Of a stretch of 7,472 bases of DNA, positions 1 to 6,182 are shown piece after piece (within the stretch, counting starts at the first letter, position 1; each line of letters opens with the position of its first letter). The position numbers and the translations under genes are program-made. Origin of the DNA: Parachlamydiales bacterium (GTDB lineage: Bacteria > Chlamydiota > Chlamydiia > Chlamydiales > Simkaniaceae). The notes below the pieces were generated by a model that saw only the letters and a list, made by a program, of their open reading frames with translations, made no database searches and had not been told where the DNA came from. The stretch spans positions 1-7,472 of the forward strand of contig DAOWHK010000197.1 in the NCBI GenBank assembly GCA_030641465.1, read 5' to 3'.

Positions 1-207
1 AAACTGGTATCTATGATAGTTGGATTAAATTTTGAGGAGCCGAGCATAGAGGATTTTTTCGATGGTTGGCTCTTACTTGCAAAAGAGGAAAAATTTTGTA
101 TGAGTAGCGCTCGAGATTTGATGAAGCTTTATGAACTTTTACAAAATGGTCCCTTAACAGTTAATGAGAGTAAGCTAAGTGATGTCTCAGATGCTCCGAT
201 ACAATAG
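1..207 (+). CDS. 3' end of an unrecognised protein gene (5' end outside window)
   Basis: The reading frame is open from the first base (it reads KLVS before the Met at base 13) to a TAG at 205-207. Nothing resembling a ribosome binding site precedes the Met at 13, so I read this as the C-terminal 68 or so residues of a longer protein rather than a complete 64-residue one. The visible part is acidic, mostly helical in character, with the segment SARDLMKLYELLQNGPLT in the middle; there is no membrane segment. The next gene begins 7 bases after the stop on the same strand, so the two are probably co-transcribed. I do not recognise the family and assign no function. Confidence 0.55.
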   Translation, partial: KLVSMIVGLNFEEPSIEDFFDGWLLLAKEEKFCMSSARDLMKLYELLQNGPLTVNESKLSDVSDAPIQ

Positions 208-214
208 GTAAACG

Positions 215-922
215 ATGAAAAAGATATTTGTAACACTTGCTATTTTTTGCATGATGTTTAGTTTAAAGGCTGCTGAATTTTCCTGTTATTCCTCTGAAAA
301 TACAGTATATGTTGATCATAAAGATTTTAGATTGTCTTTTGAGGTTCCAGAAGACTTTTCTTTAGAAGCTTATGAAGTGGACCAGGAAGAGGCAACTTGT
401 ATATGGTATAAAGAAACAAGGCAGCTACCAGGTTTAGAATGCACAGTTATTAAGTTTGATTGTGATCCAGATGATATTTTAGAATATGTCAGGGCTTCTG
501 GCCTGACAGTTAGTGATCTATTTTTATGGGATAAAAATGTGATCAGATATTTTGGTGCCTTGGAAAGTGAATCCTTTGACTTCGGGATAGATGAACTTGG
601 GAAATATGCAATTTCGGGATTTTTCTTCTTCCATAACAATAAACTTTTTGAGTGTATGATGGTGGACTCTCCAGAAAATATGGAGTCTTTGCAGGAAACC
701 ATGGAGACATTTTTACAAAATTGCACCTTTGAATCACTGATTGTGGAAGAGGAACATAGGGAGAACTCAGCTATGGAAAAAAATATTACACACCCCGAGA
801 ATTCGCACTTTCCCTGTGAAAAGATTGCAAATTTGCAAGAAAAAGTGACGATTAGTGCAGATTTACCTCATGTATCTATGTCAAATCTTGAACTGGATTG
901 TGTATATAGTCCTCTAAACTAG
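215..922 (+). CDS. Secreted cysteine-rich hypothetical protein
   Basis: A 235-residue protein with a clear Sec signal peptide: a basic start (MKK), a hydrophobic core (residues 4-17) and a small-residue cleavage region ending near KAA at 18-20. The mature part is acidic and contains eight cysteines (in SCY, TCIW, ECTV, DCDP, ECMM, NCTF, PCEK and DCVY contexts). The even number and wide spacing would suit disulfide bonds in the periplasm or outer envelope; this is inference. There is no lipobox, because C12 lies inside the hydrophobic core and lacks an LxxC context at the cleavage point, and no second membrane segment. The start ATG lies 7 bases after the upstream stop, with only a weak AGGT ahead of it, so expression may depend on coupling to the upstream gene. 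I do not recognise the family. Confidence 0.75.
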   Translation: MKKIFVTLAIFCMMFSLKAAEFSCYSSENTVYVDHKDFRLSFEVPEDFSLEAYEVDQEEATCIWYKETRQLPGLECTVIKFDCDPDDILEYVRASGLTVSDLFLWDKNVIRYFGALESESFDFGIDELGKYAISGFFFFHNNKLFECMMVDSPENMESLQETMETFLQNCTFESLIVEEEHRENSAMEKNITHPENSHFPCEKIANLQEKVTISADLPHVSMSNLELDCVYSPLN

Positions 923-928
923 TTAGAG
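912..928 (+). terminator. Weak hairpin over the stop codon of the secreted-protein gene
   Basis: CTCTAA and TTAGAG form a perfect 6-base-pair stem around a 5-base loop that contains most of the TAG stop codon. The stem is followed by TTTAAAAAA rather than a clean T run, so it is at best a poor intrinsic terminator. It is reported because it sits exactly at the 3' end of the only plus-strand operon on the left side. Confidence 0.25.
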
Positions 929-993
929 TTTAAAAAATGACGTCTTTTTCCATTCCTTTGAGCTCAGCAAAGAAAAAATTCTCAGAACAAAAC

Positions 994-1080
994 ACCATAT
1001 AATCAGCTAATGTTGATTTAATGGTGCGAAATAATTTCAAAAAAAGTACCACGTAATCAATAAATATCGATTTAATGGGG
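994..1080. repeat. Pair of imperfect 33-base direct repeats, 54-base period
   Basis: Bases 994-1026 and 1048-1080 align without gaps at 25 of 33 positions; the best-conserved blocks are TAATCA and GATTTAATGG. Each copy also carries a short inverted repeat (AATCA...TGATT in the first, AATC...GATT in the second), so each could be a dyad-type protein binding site. They lie in a stretch with no intact gene. They might instead be the remains of an older tandem duplication. Confidence 0.4.
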
Positions 1081-1118
1081 TATATAGATTGAAGAGGTTT
1101 TTAGGCAGAGAACATGAG

Positions 1119-1405
1119 CTACAGACACTAAGAGACTTGAAGGTCTTGTTGAAAAACAATCCCATTTAGTCGAGGATCATCTAAAATCTAAACCTCTTCC
1201 TGAGTTGTCTCTTGGCGATTCTGGCCTTACTTCGTAGAGCCAGCTTGCGTCCAAGTTACAAATCAGGAAAGCCTTTTTTTACACTTTTATCCATCTCTCG
1301 CTATTATATGAGCCATATTTAAGAAAATTAGAAGACAGATTCTTTATGGAGGCAATACATATGGGGATTGTTGATCATCCAAGACTTGGTAAAGAGCTCA
1401 TTTAG
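1119..1405 (+). pseudogene. Decayed coding remnant, family not recognised
   Basis: One frame reads as plausible protein over about 95 codons, interrupted by stops at 1115-1117 (TGA) and 1235-1237 (TAG) and ending at TAG 1403-1405. The first segment (39 codons) includes KRLEGLVEKQSHLVEDHL; the second (55 codons) includes LLYEPYLRKLEDRFFMEAIH, with amphipathic, helical composition. There is no start codon with a ribosome binding site. A different frame just upstream (about 1083-1163) reads RLKRFLGREHELQTLRDLK, which faintly resembles the GREKEL-type start of AAA ATPase families; a frameshift between the two is possible. The neighbouring 163-base element starts 4 bases after the final TAG. Random open sequence is a real alternative. 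Confidence 0.33.
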
Positions 1406-1409
1406 ATAA

Positions 1410-1572
1410 TATACACAAACCGAATCAACCTTTGGGTTTTTTCCTGTGTCAGACAACCAATTTTTAGATTCTCTTGCATCACCCCTATCAGTAAATAGGA
1501 GCTGCTTCAGAGCGTCTAAACCTTGGCTCCTGACTTTGGAAAAACCCCAAGTCTTGAATCGGTATGTGTATA
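1410..1572. mobile_element. 163-base MITE-like element, copy A
   Basis: The outer 35 bases at each end (1410-1444 and 1538-1572) are inverted repeats matching at 29 of 35 positions; both begin TATACACA when read inward. The ends are close to those of the element at 6844-7006, and the two have exactly the same length, 163 bases. Homology with that copy extends about 45 bases inward from each end, but the centres differ. No transposase is encoded, so movement would need an enzyme elsewhere in the genome. The outermost TA on each side could be a TA target duplication, as in the IS630/Tc1-mariner group (inference). It ends 3 bases from the stop codon of the lipid kinase gene, so it forms that gene's 3' untranslated region and could fold into a long terminator-like hairpin. 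The more diverged ends suggest it is the older copy. Confidence 0.7.
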
Positions 1573-1575
1573 ACG

Positions 1576-2526
1576 TCACATTTTTTTCGAAGTTTCTGGA
1601 GTCAGAATTTTAAGAGAGGATGGCATTACGCGGATAAATACGGATTCTGTGTAGGAGCTGGGCTCACCATCGATGTGAATTTGACTATACGGTTTTTTGA
1701 TGATCACTTCTTGGCATCTATAGGTTTTAGTATATTTAGAGTTGTCGAGTTTTTTATTAAGGAGCTCATGCACAATGCCAGCTGTTGCATGTTTTGGGAA
1801 ATCTTTAATAATCATCACATCTAGAAATCCATCGTCGATACGAGCTTGAGGGGCAATAATGACATTATTTCCATATTGCGCAGAATTTGCAAATGTAATG
1901 AGAAAAGCTTGTTCATGGACAAGTGTTCCATCTATTACCAGTTCATATTCTTTTGGCTGATATCTTTGGAGTTCGCTGATTACAACCATCAAATAGGAGG
2001 CAGGACCCCTTTTGCCAAATTTTTCAAAGGCAAGACTTACTTGTGCATCAAACCCCACTCCTGCAACGCCAATATAAGAGTCATCATTGATTCTTACAGT
2101 ATCAATATGCTTGCAATGCAACTCATTGATGAGCTTAATCGCGTTTTTTTCTCTCATCGGTATTTTGAGGTGGCGTGCGAGTCCATTTCCTGATCCTTTA
2201 GGGATAATTGCGAGTGTCGATTGAGTTGCAATGAGTCCTTTGGCCACCTCATTAACTGTTCCATCCCCTCCAACTGCGACGATGATATCTGTCTTTTCTA
2301 AAACAGCTTTATTACTAATTAGAGTGGCGTCTTTCGGGCCTTTAGTATATGCAATTTTATAATTAAACTGATCATGATCTAGATGTTTAACAATTGCAGC
2401 TTCTGTAGTACTTTTTTTACTAATTCCAGCTTTGGGATTAATAATAAATAGAATCTTTTTTTTAGGAGTAGCAGAGGCCATAGAAGTGACAAACAGAAAC
2501 AGGAATAGCAACGTGCGAAATGGCAT
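1576..2526 (-). CDS. Diacylglycerol-kinase-family lipid kinase with an N-terminal signal peptide
   Basis: A 316-residue member of the YegS/BmrU-type lipid kinases (DAGK catalytic domain), which use ATP to phosphorylate diacylglycerol or related lipids. Family motifs are in order: NPKAG at 30-34 (nucleotide loop), GGDGTVNEV at 86-94, PKGSGNGLAR at 109-118, GVGFDA at 156-161, DDGFLDV at 231-237 and HIDGEP at 284-289. Length and motifs suggest an intact enzyme. Unusually, residues 1-19 look like a Sec signal peptide (MPFR, then a hydrophobic run, then A-S-A before T20), immediately before the first strand of the kinase fold. Met16 would give a normal cytosolic start, but no ribosome binding site precedes it, and the one before Met1 is weak too. 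A promoter lies just upstream (2547-2575). The 163-base element abuts its 3' end. Confidence 0.88.
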   Translation of the reverse strand: MPFRTLLFLFLFVTSMASATPKKKILFIINPKAGISKKSTTEAAIVKHLDHDQFNYKIAYTKGPKDATLISNKAVLEKTDIIVAVGGDGTVNEVAKGLIATQSTLAIIPKGSGNGLARHLKIPMREKNAIKLINELHCKHIDTVRINDDSYIGVAGVGFDAQVSLAFEKFGKRGPASYLMVVISELQRYQPKEYELVIDGTLVHEQAFLITFANSAQYGNNVIIAPQARIDDGFLDVMIIKDFPKHATAGIVHELLNKKLDNSKYTKTYRCQEVIIKKPYSQIHIDGEPSSYTESVFIRVMPSSLKILTPETSKKM

Positions 2527-2546
2527 AACATCTTGAGTTTTTCACA

Positions 2547-2575
2547 ATTTTAAAGGGGGGAGCGCATTTTTACAA
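2547..2575 (-). promoter_or_regulatory. Candidate promoter of the lipid kinase gene
   Basis: On the minus strand, TTGTAA (2570-2575) and TAAAAT (2547-2552) are separated by 17 bases. The spacer contains a run of six C. It lies in the 79-base gap between the universal stress gene and the kinase start, giving a short leader of about 15 bases. Confidence 0.45.
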
Positions 2576-2605
2576 GGTGAAATTTCGAGGTTATTCAATG
2601 CTTAT

Positions 2606-3115
2606 TTAATCAAGAGGTAAGGGTTGACCGAGCTTTTGAGAGGTTGGTCCCTCTTTTTTTTCTCCTTTATTTGCAATTCTAACAGATAGAACATCGCATT
2701 TTGTCTGTTTGATGAGGCGATTTGCAGTGGATCCGAAAAAGGAAAGGCCAAGTCCATGTCTTCCATGGCTTCCTACAACGATTAGATCTGCATGAATATT
2801 TTCTGCAGTATGTAAGATAACTTCCATGGTTTGCCCCATATGAAGAATAAGGCGTGGCAGTGGGACATTCAACTTTTCCCCTAAACTACGCAGGTTTTCT
2901 TTGGCATCTTGAAAAAGGGTCTTTTGCCCATCTTCAGAATCGTCTGGATGCCAAGGGCCTTTGCAGGTGTAATAATATTCAACGACATGAACGATGGAAA
3001 GAGCTGCGTTATTTGCATGCGCTATTTCATAGGCTCTATCTTCGACGATGTGATCGTCAGGATTTAAATCAGTTGCAAGTAGGATATGTTGATATTTATG
3101 CACAGGATTAACCAA
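2606..3115 (-). CDS. Universal stress protein, UspA family
   Basis: A 169-residue single-domain Usp protein, a soluble cytoplasmic ATP-binding stress factor that usually forms dimers. It starts with the family strand HILLATDL (residues 10-17; the Asp contacts nucleotide in ATP-binding members). It ends with the full ATP loop G115-S-H-G118-(9 residues)-G128-S129-T, so nucleotide binding is expected. After the domain (from about residue 150) there is a 20-residue polar tail rich in Lys and Pro that most Usp proteins lack. The longest frame starts at TTG (3113-3115); GTG at residue 5 is an equally natural start. Neither has a visible ribosome binding site. A promoter is visible upstream, and the lipid kinase gene follows after 79 bases. 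Confidence 0.9.
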   Translation of the reverse strand: MVNPVHKYQHILLATDLNPDDHIVEDRAYEIAHANNAALSIVHVVEYYYTCKGPWHPDDSEDGQKTLFQDAKENLRSLGEKLNVPLPRLILHMGQTMEVILHTAENIHADLIVVGSHGRHGLGLSFFGSTANRLIKQTKCDVLSVRIANKGEKKEGPTSQKLGQPLPLD

Positions 3116-3133
3116 TATATATATTAATTAGCA

Positions 3134-3162
3134 AAAATATCGAATTAGAGATTTTTATTCAA
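3134..3162 (-). promoter_or_regulatory. Candidate promoter of the universal stress gene
   Basis: TTGAAT (minus strand, 3157-3162) and TATTTT (3134-3139) are 17 bases apart, in an AT-rich 78-base gap after the exporter gene. It would start transcription near 3127, leaving a leader of about 12 bases before the TTG start or 24 before the GTG alternative. Confidence 0.4.
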
Positions 3163-3193
3163 TGTACAATTTTGGAGTGCCCAGTCCTTGAAA

Positions 3194-4378
3194 TTATTGA
3201 AAAAGCTTTAATTTATTTTTTGAAAGTAGAGCTAAGCATAAAAGTCCTAGAATAATAATCGTTATCGCAAGATTAATTGTAGAGGTCACTGGGAGCATAA
3301 GTACAATTGTACCAACGATAAAAGCAAAGACAAATTGCATAGCTCCAAGCAGTGCAGAGGCCGTTCCTGCCATTTGTTTAAAATATTTTAAAGCGCCAGC
3401 CGCTCCTGCTCCAACAAAAATGGCGCCACCAAGGCCTGTAGGTAGCATGGGAAGAATAAATCCCCATTTGGAAAGGCCGTGAATCCACCCCCATCCAAGC
3501 ATCCATAAACCTCCAGCTATGATTAATAGACCCCCTAAAAAAATCGATTTATAGAGTCCAAAATGAGAGGTTAGATAGCCGCAAAGAAGGCTTCCAAGGA
3601 AAAATACAAAGCCAATCAAACCAAAGTATATTCCAAAATGTTGGACGGGAACATGTAATAATTTAATGAGGATAATGGAGGAAGATGAAAAAAAGGTGAA
3701 GAAAATCGCCATTCCTGATGCGGCACATAGGGAATAACTATAAAAATGAGGGTTTTTTAGGATGGAAAAATATCTATTAATAAGTAGCAGGTCAATTTTC
3801 ACAAGGTGCTCATCGGCTCTTGTTTCTTTGCATTTTTTGTAGATCATACTAAAAGTGGAAATTCCAAGAATTGTAAGAAACAAAAAAGTTGCTCTCCAGT
3901 TAAACCAATAGACGAGATACCCTCCAAAAAGAGGAGCAATAAGTGGAGAGATGGCAATGCTTCCGTTTAGATAGCTATATGCTTTAAAATTTTCTTTTCC
4001 ATCAAATAGATCGCGAACTATGGCATAAGCTGTGACCATCATGCCACAGGCACCGAGTGCCTGCAGTGCGCGCGCAAGTATCAAGAATTCAATAGAGCGT
4101 GCTAAGGTGCAAGTAAAAGATCCAAGAGTAAAAACAGCGATTGAGGCAAGAACAATTTTTCTTCTGCCAAAGTGGTCTGACAGGGGGCCGATAAATAGTT
4201 GTCCAAACCCACAGACTAGCATAAAAATGCTAAGCGTTAGCTGCACCATGCCATGCGTTGTCTTAAAAATTTTTGGCATTTCAGGCACAGCTGGAATATA
4301 AATATCTAAAGCAAAAGCGAAGGTAAAAACGAGAGGCGAAAGAACAAGGAGTGTTTGATAGAAATTTTTGGGGTTCAA
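3194..4378 (-). CDS. Bcr/CflA-type multidrug exporter (MFS, 12 membrane helices)
   Basis: A 394-residue inner-membrane proton-driven exporter of the major facilitator superfamily, most like the Bcr/CflA drug:H+ antiporters (bicyclomycin, chloramphenicol and similar compounds). Helix 1 carries the subfamily mark D25-I-Y-I-P-A-V-P32. Between helices 2 and 3 is the MFS motif A, GPLSDHFGRRK (64-74). Helix 4 begins with the conserved Arg in ARALQALGACG (102-112). Length is normal and the helices appear continuous. The actual substrate cannot be read from sequence. Its start is TTG (4376-4378), overlapping the TGA stop of the DUF502 gene as TTGA, which points to translational coupling within the sodB operon. 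No terminator-like structure is visible after its TAA. Confidence 0.92.
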   Translation of the reverse strand: MNPKNFYQTLLVLSPLVFTFAFALDIYIPAVPEMPKIFKTTHGMVQLTLSIFMLVCGFGQLFIGPLSDHFGRRKIVLASIAVFTLGSFTCTLARSIEFLILARALQALGACGMMVTAYAIVRDLFDGKENFKAYSYLNGSIAISPLIAPLFGGYLVYWFNWRATFLFLTILGISTFSMIYKKCKETRADEHLVKIDLLLINRYFSILKNPHFYSYSLCAASGMAIFFTFFSSSSIILIKLLHVPVQHFGIYFGLIGFVFFLGSLLCGYLTSHFGLYKSIFLGGLLIIAGGLWMLGWGWIHGLSKWGFILPMLPTGLGGAIFVGAGAAGALKYFKQMAGTASALLGAMQFVFAFIVGTIVLMLPVTSTINLAITIIILGLLCLALLSKNKLKLFQ

Positions 4379-4953
4379 TGTTTTTGCTCTCCAGGAGCGC
4401 CAGCTGTAATGACAAAGCGCATTCCTTGTTCAATAGACATGTCAACGACCTTGACCTTGGACTTTGGCATCATGACAGTAAAGCCCCCAATTTGATAGCT
4501 AAAGGGGAGAAAAACAGCGATGTCATCATCATTTCCAATGCCAGGTGGTAGATCATCAAAATTTTCCCGTGTGACTAGGCCAAGAAGGCGTAGTCCTTGA
4601 ACTTCAATCGTGACAACTTTATCTTTTTTGTGTTCGCCTTTCACTTGAAAAAAACTCATGATATCACAGACAGAAGCATAAAGTGTTTTCACAAGGGGAA
4701 TTTTTTTCAGAATGCGCTCGCCGAGAGCATATAACTTTTGTATGACCCAATTGTTAATAATCACACCAATAATGAAAATAATTACAAGTGCGACAATGAT
4801 GCTAAGTCCTGGGAAATAATGCTTGGGACCAATGATCGCTTGAATTGGCGCTCTAAAAGTATCCTCGAGAAAGCCAAATAGCCAAATGACGAGCGCGATT
4901 GTGATAATAATAGGGGCAATTGCAAGAAGGCCCCTCATAAAAATTTTCCCCAT
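4375..4953 (-). CDS. DUF502 family membrane protein
   Basis: A 192-residue protein of the DUF502 family (related to plant LIKE-COV proteins); molecular function not established. It has two membrane helices (about 8-29 and 48-69), then a soluble domain. Family features are visible: IPLVKTLYASVCDIMSFF (85-102), VFLPFSYQIGGFTVMMP (147-163), and the C-terminal DMSIEQGMRFVITAGAPG (171-188), which corresponds to the DMS.E.....I..G signature. The start ATG follows AGAGG at good spacing, 19 bases after the sodB stop; its own stop overlaps the exporter start. It therefore sits in the middle of a probable three-gene operon and may have an envelope role linked to stress, which is inference from position only. 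Confidence 0.9.
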   Translation of the reverse strand: MGKIFMRGLLAIAPIIITIALVIWLFGFLEDTFRAPIQAIIGPKHYFPGLSIIVALVIIFIIGVIINNWVIQKLYALGERILKKIPLVKTLYASVCDIMSFFQVKGEHKKDKVVTIEVQGLRLLGLVTRENFDDLPPGIGNDDDIAVFLPFSYQIGGFTVMMPKSKVKVVDMSIEQGMRFVITAGAPGEQKH

Positions 4954-4972
4954 TCAATACCTCTCGAATTAA

Positions 4973-5560
4973 TTATGAATTATTTCCTAATTGCGAAGCT
5001 GCAAAATCCCAATTGATGACATCCCAAAAGCCTTCAATGAAATCAGGGCGCCGGTTTCTGTAATCGATGTAATAGGCATGTTCCCACACATCTAAAGTGA
5101 GAATGGGCTTTTTATTATGTTTTAGCGGGGTGTCAGCATTACTTAGAGGCATGATTTCTAATTTTCCTGAGGAGTCTTCTGCAAGCCATGCCCAACCTGA
5201 TCCAAAAAGTGCCGCTGAAGCGCTTGAGAACTGCTCTTTAAAATTCTCTAAGCTTCCAAAATCTTTTTCAATAGCAGCTTTTAAGTCTCCTTTTGGTGCT
5301 CCACCGCCAGATGTAGACATGCAGCTCCAAAAAAACGTATGGTTCCACGCCTGCGCAGCGTTATTAAAAACGCCACCTGTTGTAGACTTTACGATTTCTT
5401 CAAGAGACAGATTTTCTTCTGCTTTTCCTTCAACAAGGCCATTTAGTTTTTTGAAATAAGTCGCATGGTGCTTGTTATAGTGATAGTCCATTTGCTCTTC
5501 TGAAACAAATGGCATGAGTGCTTTTAATTCGTAGGGTAGATCTGGTTGTGAAAAAGCCAT
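4973..5560 (-). CDS. sodB: Superoxide dismutase, iron type
   Basis: A 195-residue cytoplasmic enzyme that converts superoxide to hydrogen peroxide and oxygen. All four metal ligands are in place: H27 (in DYHYNKHH), H74 (in AWNHTFFW), D157 and H161 (in DVWEHAYYIDYRN). The active-site Gln sits in the N-terminal half (Q70 in NNAAQAWNH), as in Fe enzymes; Mn enzymes have Gly there and their Gln later. Together with NADTPL (141-146), this supports the iron form, although cambialistic use cannot be excluded. There is no signal peptide. The ATG follows AGAGGA at good spacing. It is the first gene of the probable operon with the DUF502 protein and the exporter, and its promoter overlaps that of the divergent membrane gene. 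Confidence 0.96.
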   Translation of the reverse strand: MAFSQPDLPYELKALMPFVSEEQMDYHYNKHHATYFKKLNGLVEGKAEENLSLEEIVKSTTGGVFNNAAQAWNHTFFWSCMSTSGGGAPKGDLKAAIEKDFGSLENFKEQFSSASAALFGSGWAWLAEDSSGKLEIMPLSNADTPLKHNKKPILTLDVWEHAYYIDYRNRRPDFIEGFWDVINWDFAASQLGNNS

Positions 5561-5572
5561 AAATTCCTCTGA

Positions 5573-5622
5573 TTGTTATTGCTAATTTACCGAATTATTA
5601 TTACAAGTATTAATAACTTCAA
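5573..5622. promoter_or_regulatory. Overlapping divergent promoters of sodB and the membrane protein gene
   Basis: Minus strand (sodB): TTGAAG at 5617-5622, 17-base spacer, AATAAT at 5594-5599. Plus strand (membrane gene): TTGTTA at 5573-5578, 17-base spacer, TATTAT at 5596-5601. The two -10 boxes share four base pairs (5596-5599), so polymerase could occupy only one at a time. No separate operator or Fur-like box is obvious. Confidence 0.5.
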
Positions 5623-5636
5623 GGAAAAAGGTAAAT

Positions 5637-6182
5637 ATGAATAGAGAAATAAGGCATCGGAGCTCGCATCCCTGGATTGCAAGACTGATAATTGCTATGA
5701 CGATGCTCGTATTGTCTTTGATAGGTCTTATAATATCTGATATCTATCAAGATGGGTCTTGGAACTATTGGAGAATCATGGTTCCTGTATTTGCAGCTTT
5801 ATGTCTTTGGCTTAGTTGGTATTTACGAAGAGCTCAGCACCAAATTGCTCCTATCAAAATATGGCAAGAGATCGCGCACTGGTTTGGGCTTTTTTTAGCA
5901 GCCTATCTCATCTCCCTTTTTGTTCATGTGGGGATTTTTGGGAGATTTGAAGGTGGGCTTATCGTGATTACTCTTCTTGCATTAACAACGTTTATTGCTG
6001 GAGTCTATATCGAGGTGACTTTTGCAATTATTGGCCTGATGCTTGGGGCCTTTTCTCTTGCTGCGGCCTTTTTGCAAATGTATCTATATTCTATAATGAT
6101 ACCAGCTGCTCTAATCATTGCAGCACTCATTTTTTGGATTATTTATAGAAGTAAAGTGAAATCGAATTTTTCTGAAGACTAG
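5637..6182 (+). CDS. Six-helix inner-membrane protein, function unknown
   Basis: A 181-residue very hydrophobic protein with about six predicted membrane helices (near 14-34, 46-63, 81-101, 106-124, 126-147 and 149-170), a basic N-terminus (RHR) and a short charged C-terminal tail. Positive residues RR at 64-65 and R171, K173 and K175 fit cytoplasmic loops and a cytoplasmic tail. No catalytic or transport motif is recognisable. The ATG follows AAGGAAAAAGG at reasonable spacing. It is divergent from sodB with overlapping promoters, which may put it under related control. Its TAG stop lies within a CTAG that also gives the stop of the convergent 111-residue gene. Confidence 0.85.
   Translation: MNREIRHRSSHPWIARLIIAMTMLVLSLIGLIISDIYQDGSWNYWRIMVPVFAALCLWLSWYLRRAQHQIAPIKIWQEIAHWFGLFLAAYLISLFVHVGIFGRFEGGLIVITLLALTTFIAGVYIEVTFAIIGLMLGAFSLAAAFLQMYLYSIMIPAALIIAALIFWIIYRSKVKSNFSED

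Noticed and set aside
370..737. Open minus-strand frames opposite the secreted-protein gene
   Set aside because: Fully inside a gene with a good signal peptide and coding character; no ribosome binding site or family resemblance.
1410..1572. CRISPR repeats or tRNA-like folds in the 163-base elements
   Set aside because: Only two copies 5 kb apart with inverted ends; no regular spacers, no cloverleaf or CCA end.
1564..2193. Plus-strand open frames opposite the lipid kinase
   Set aside because: They are antisense to a gene with complete kinase motifs and have unlikely protein composition.
2854..3111. Plus-strand open frame opposite the universal stress gene
   Set aside because: Antisense shadow of a clear Usp domain; no start signals.
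4032..4551. Plus-strand open frames opposite the exporter and DUF502 genes
   Set aside because: Antisense to two well-supported family members, with no ribosome binding site.
5097..5459. 120-codon plus-strand frame opposite sodB
   Set aside because: sodB carries all metal ligands; the antisense frame has low-complexity Ser/Pro composition and no start signal.
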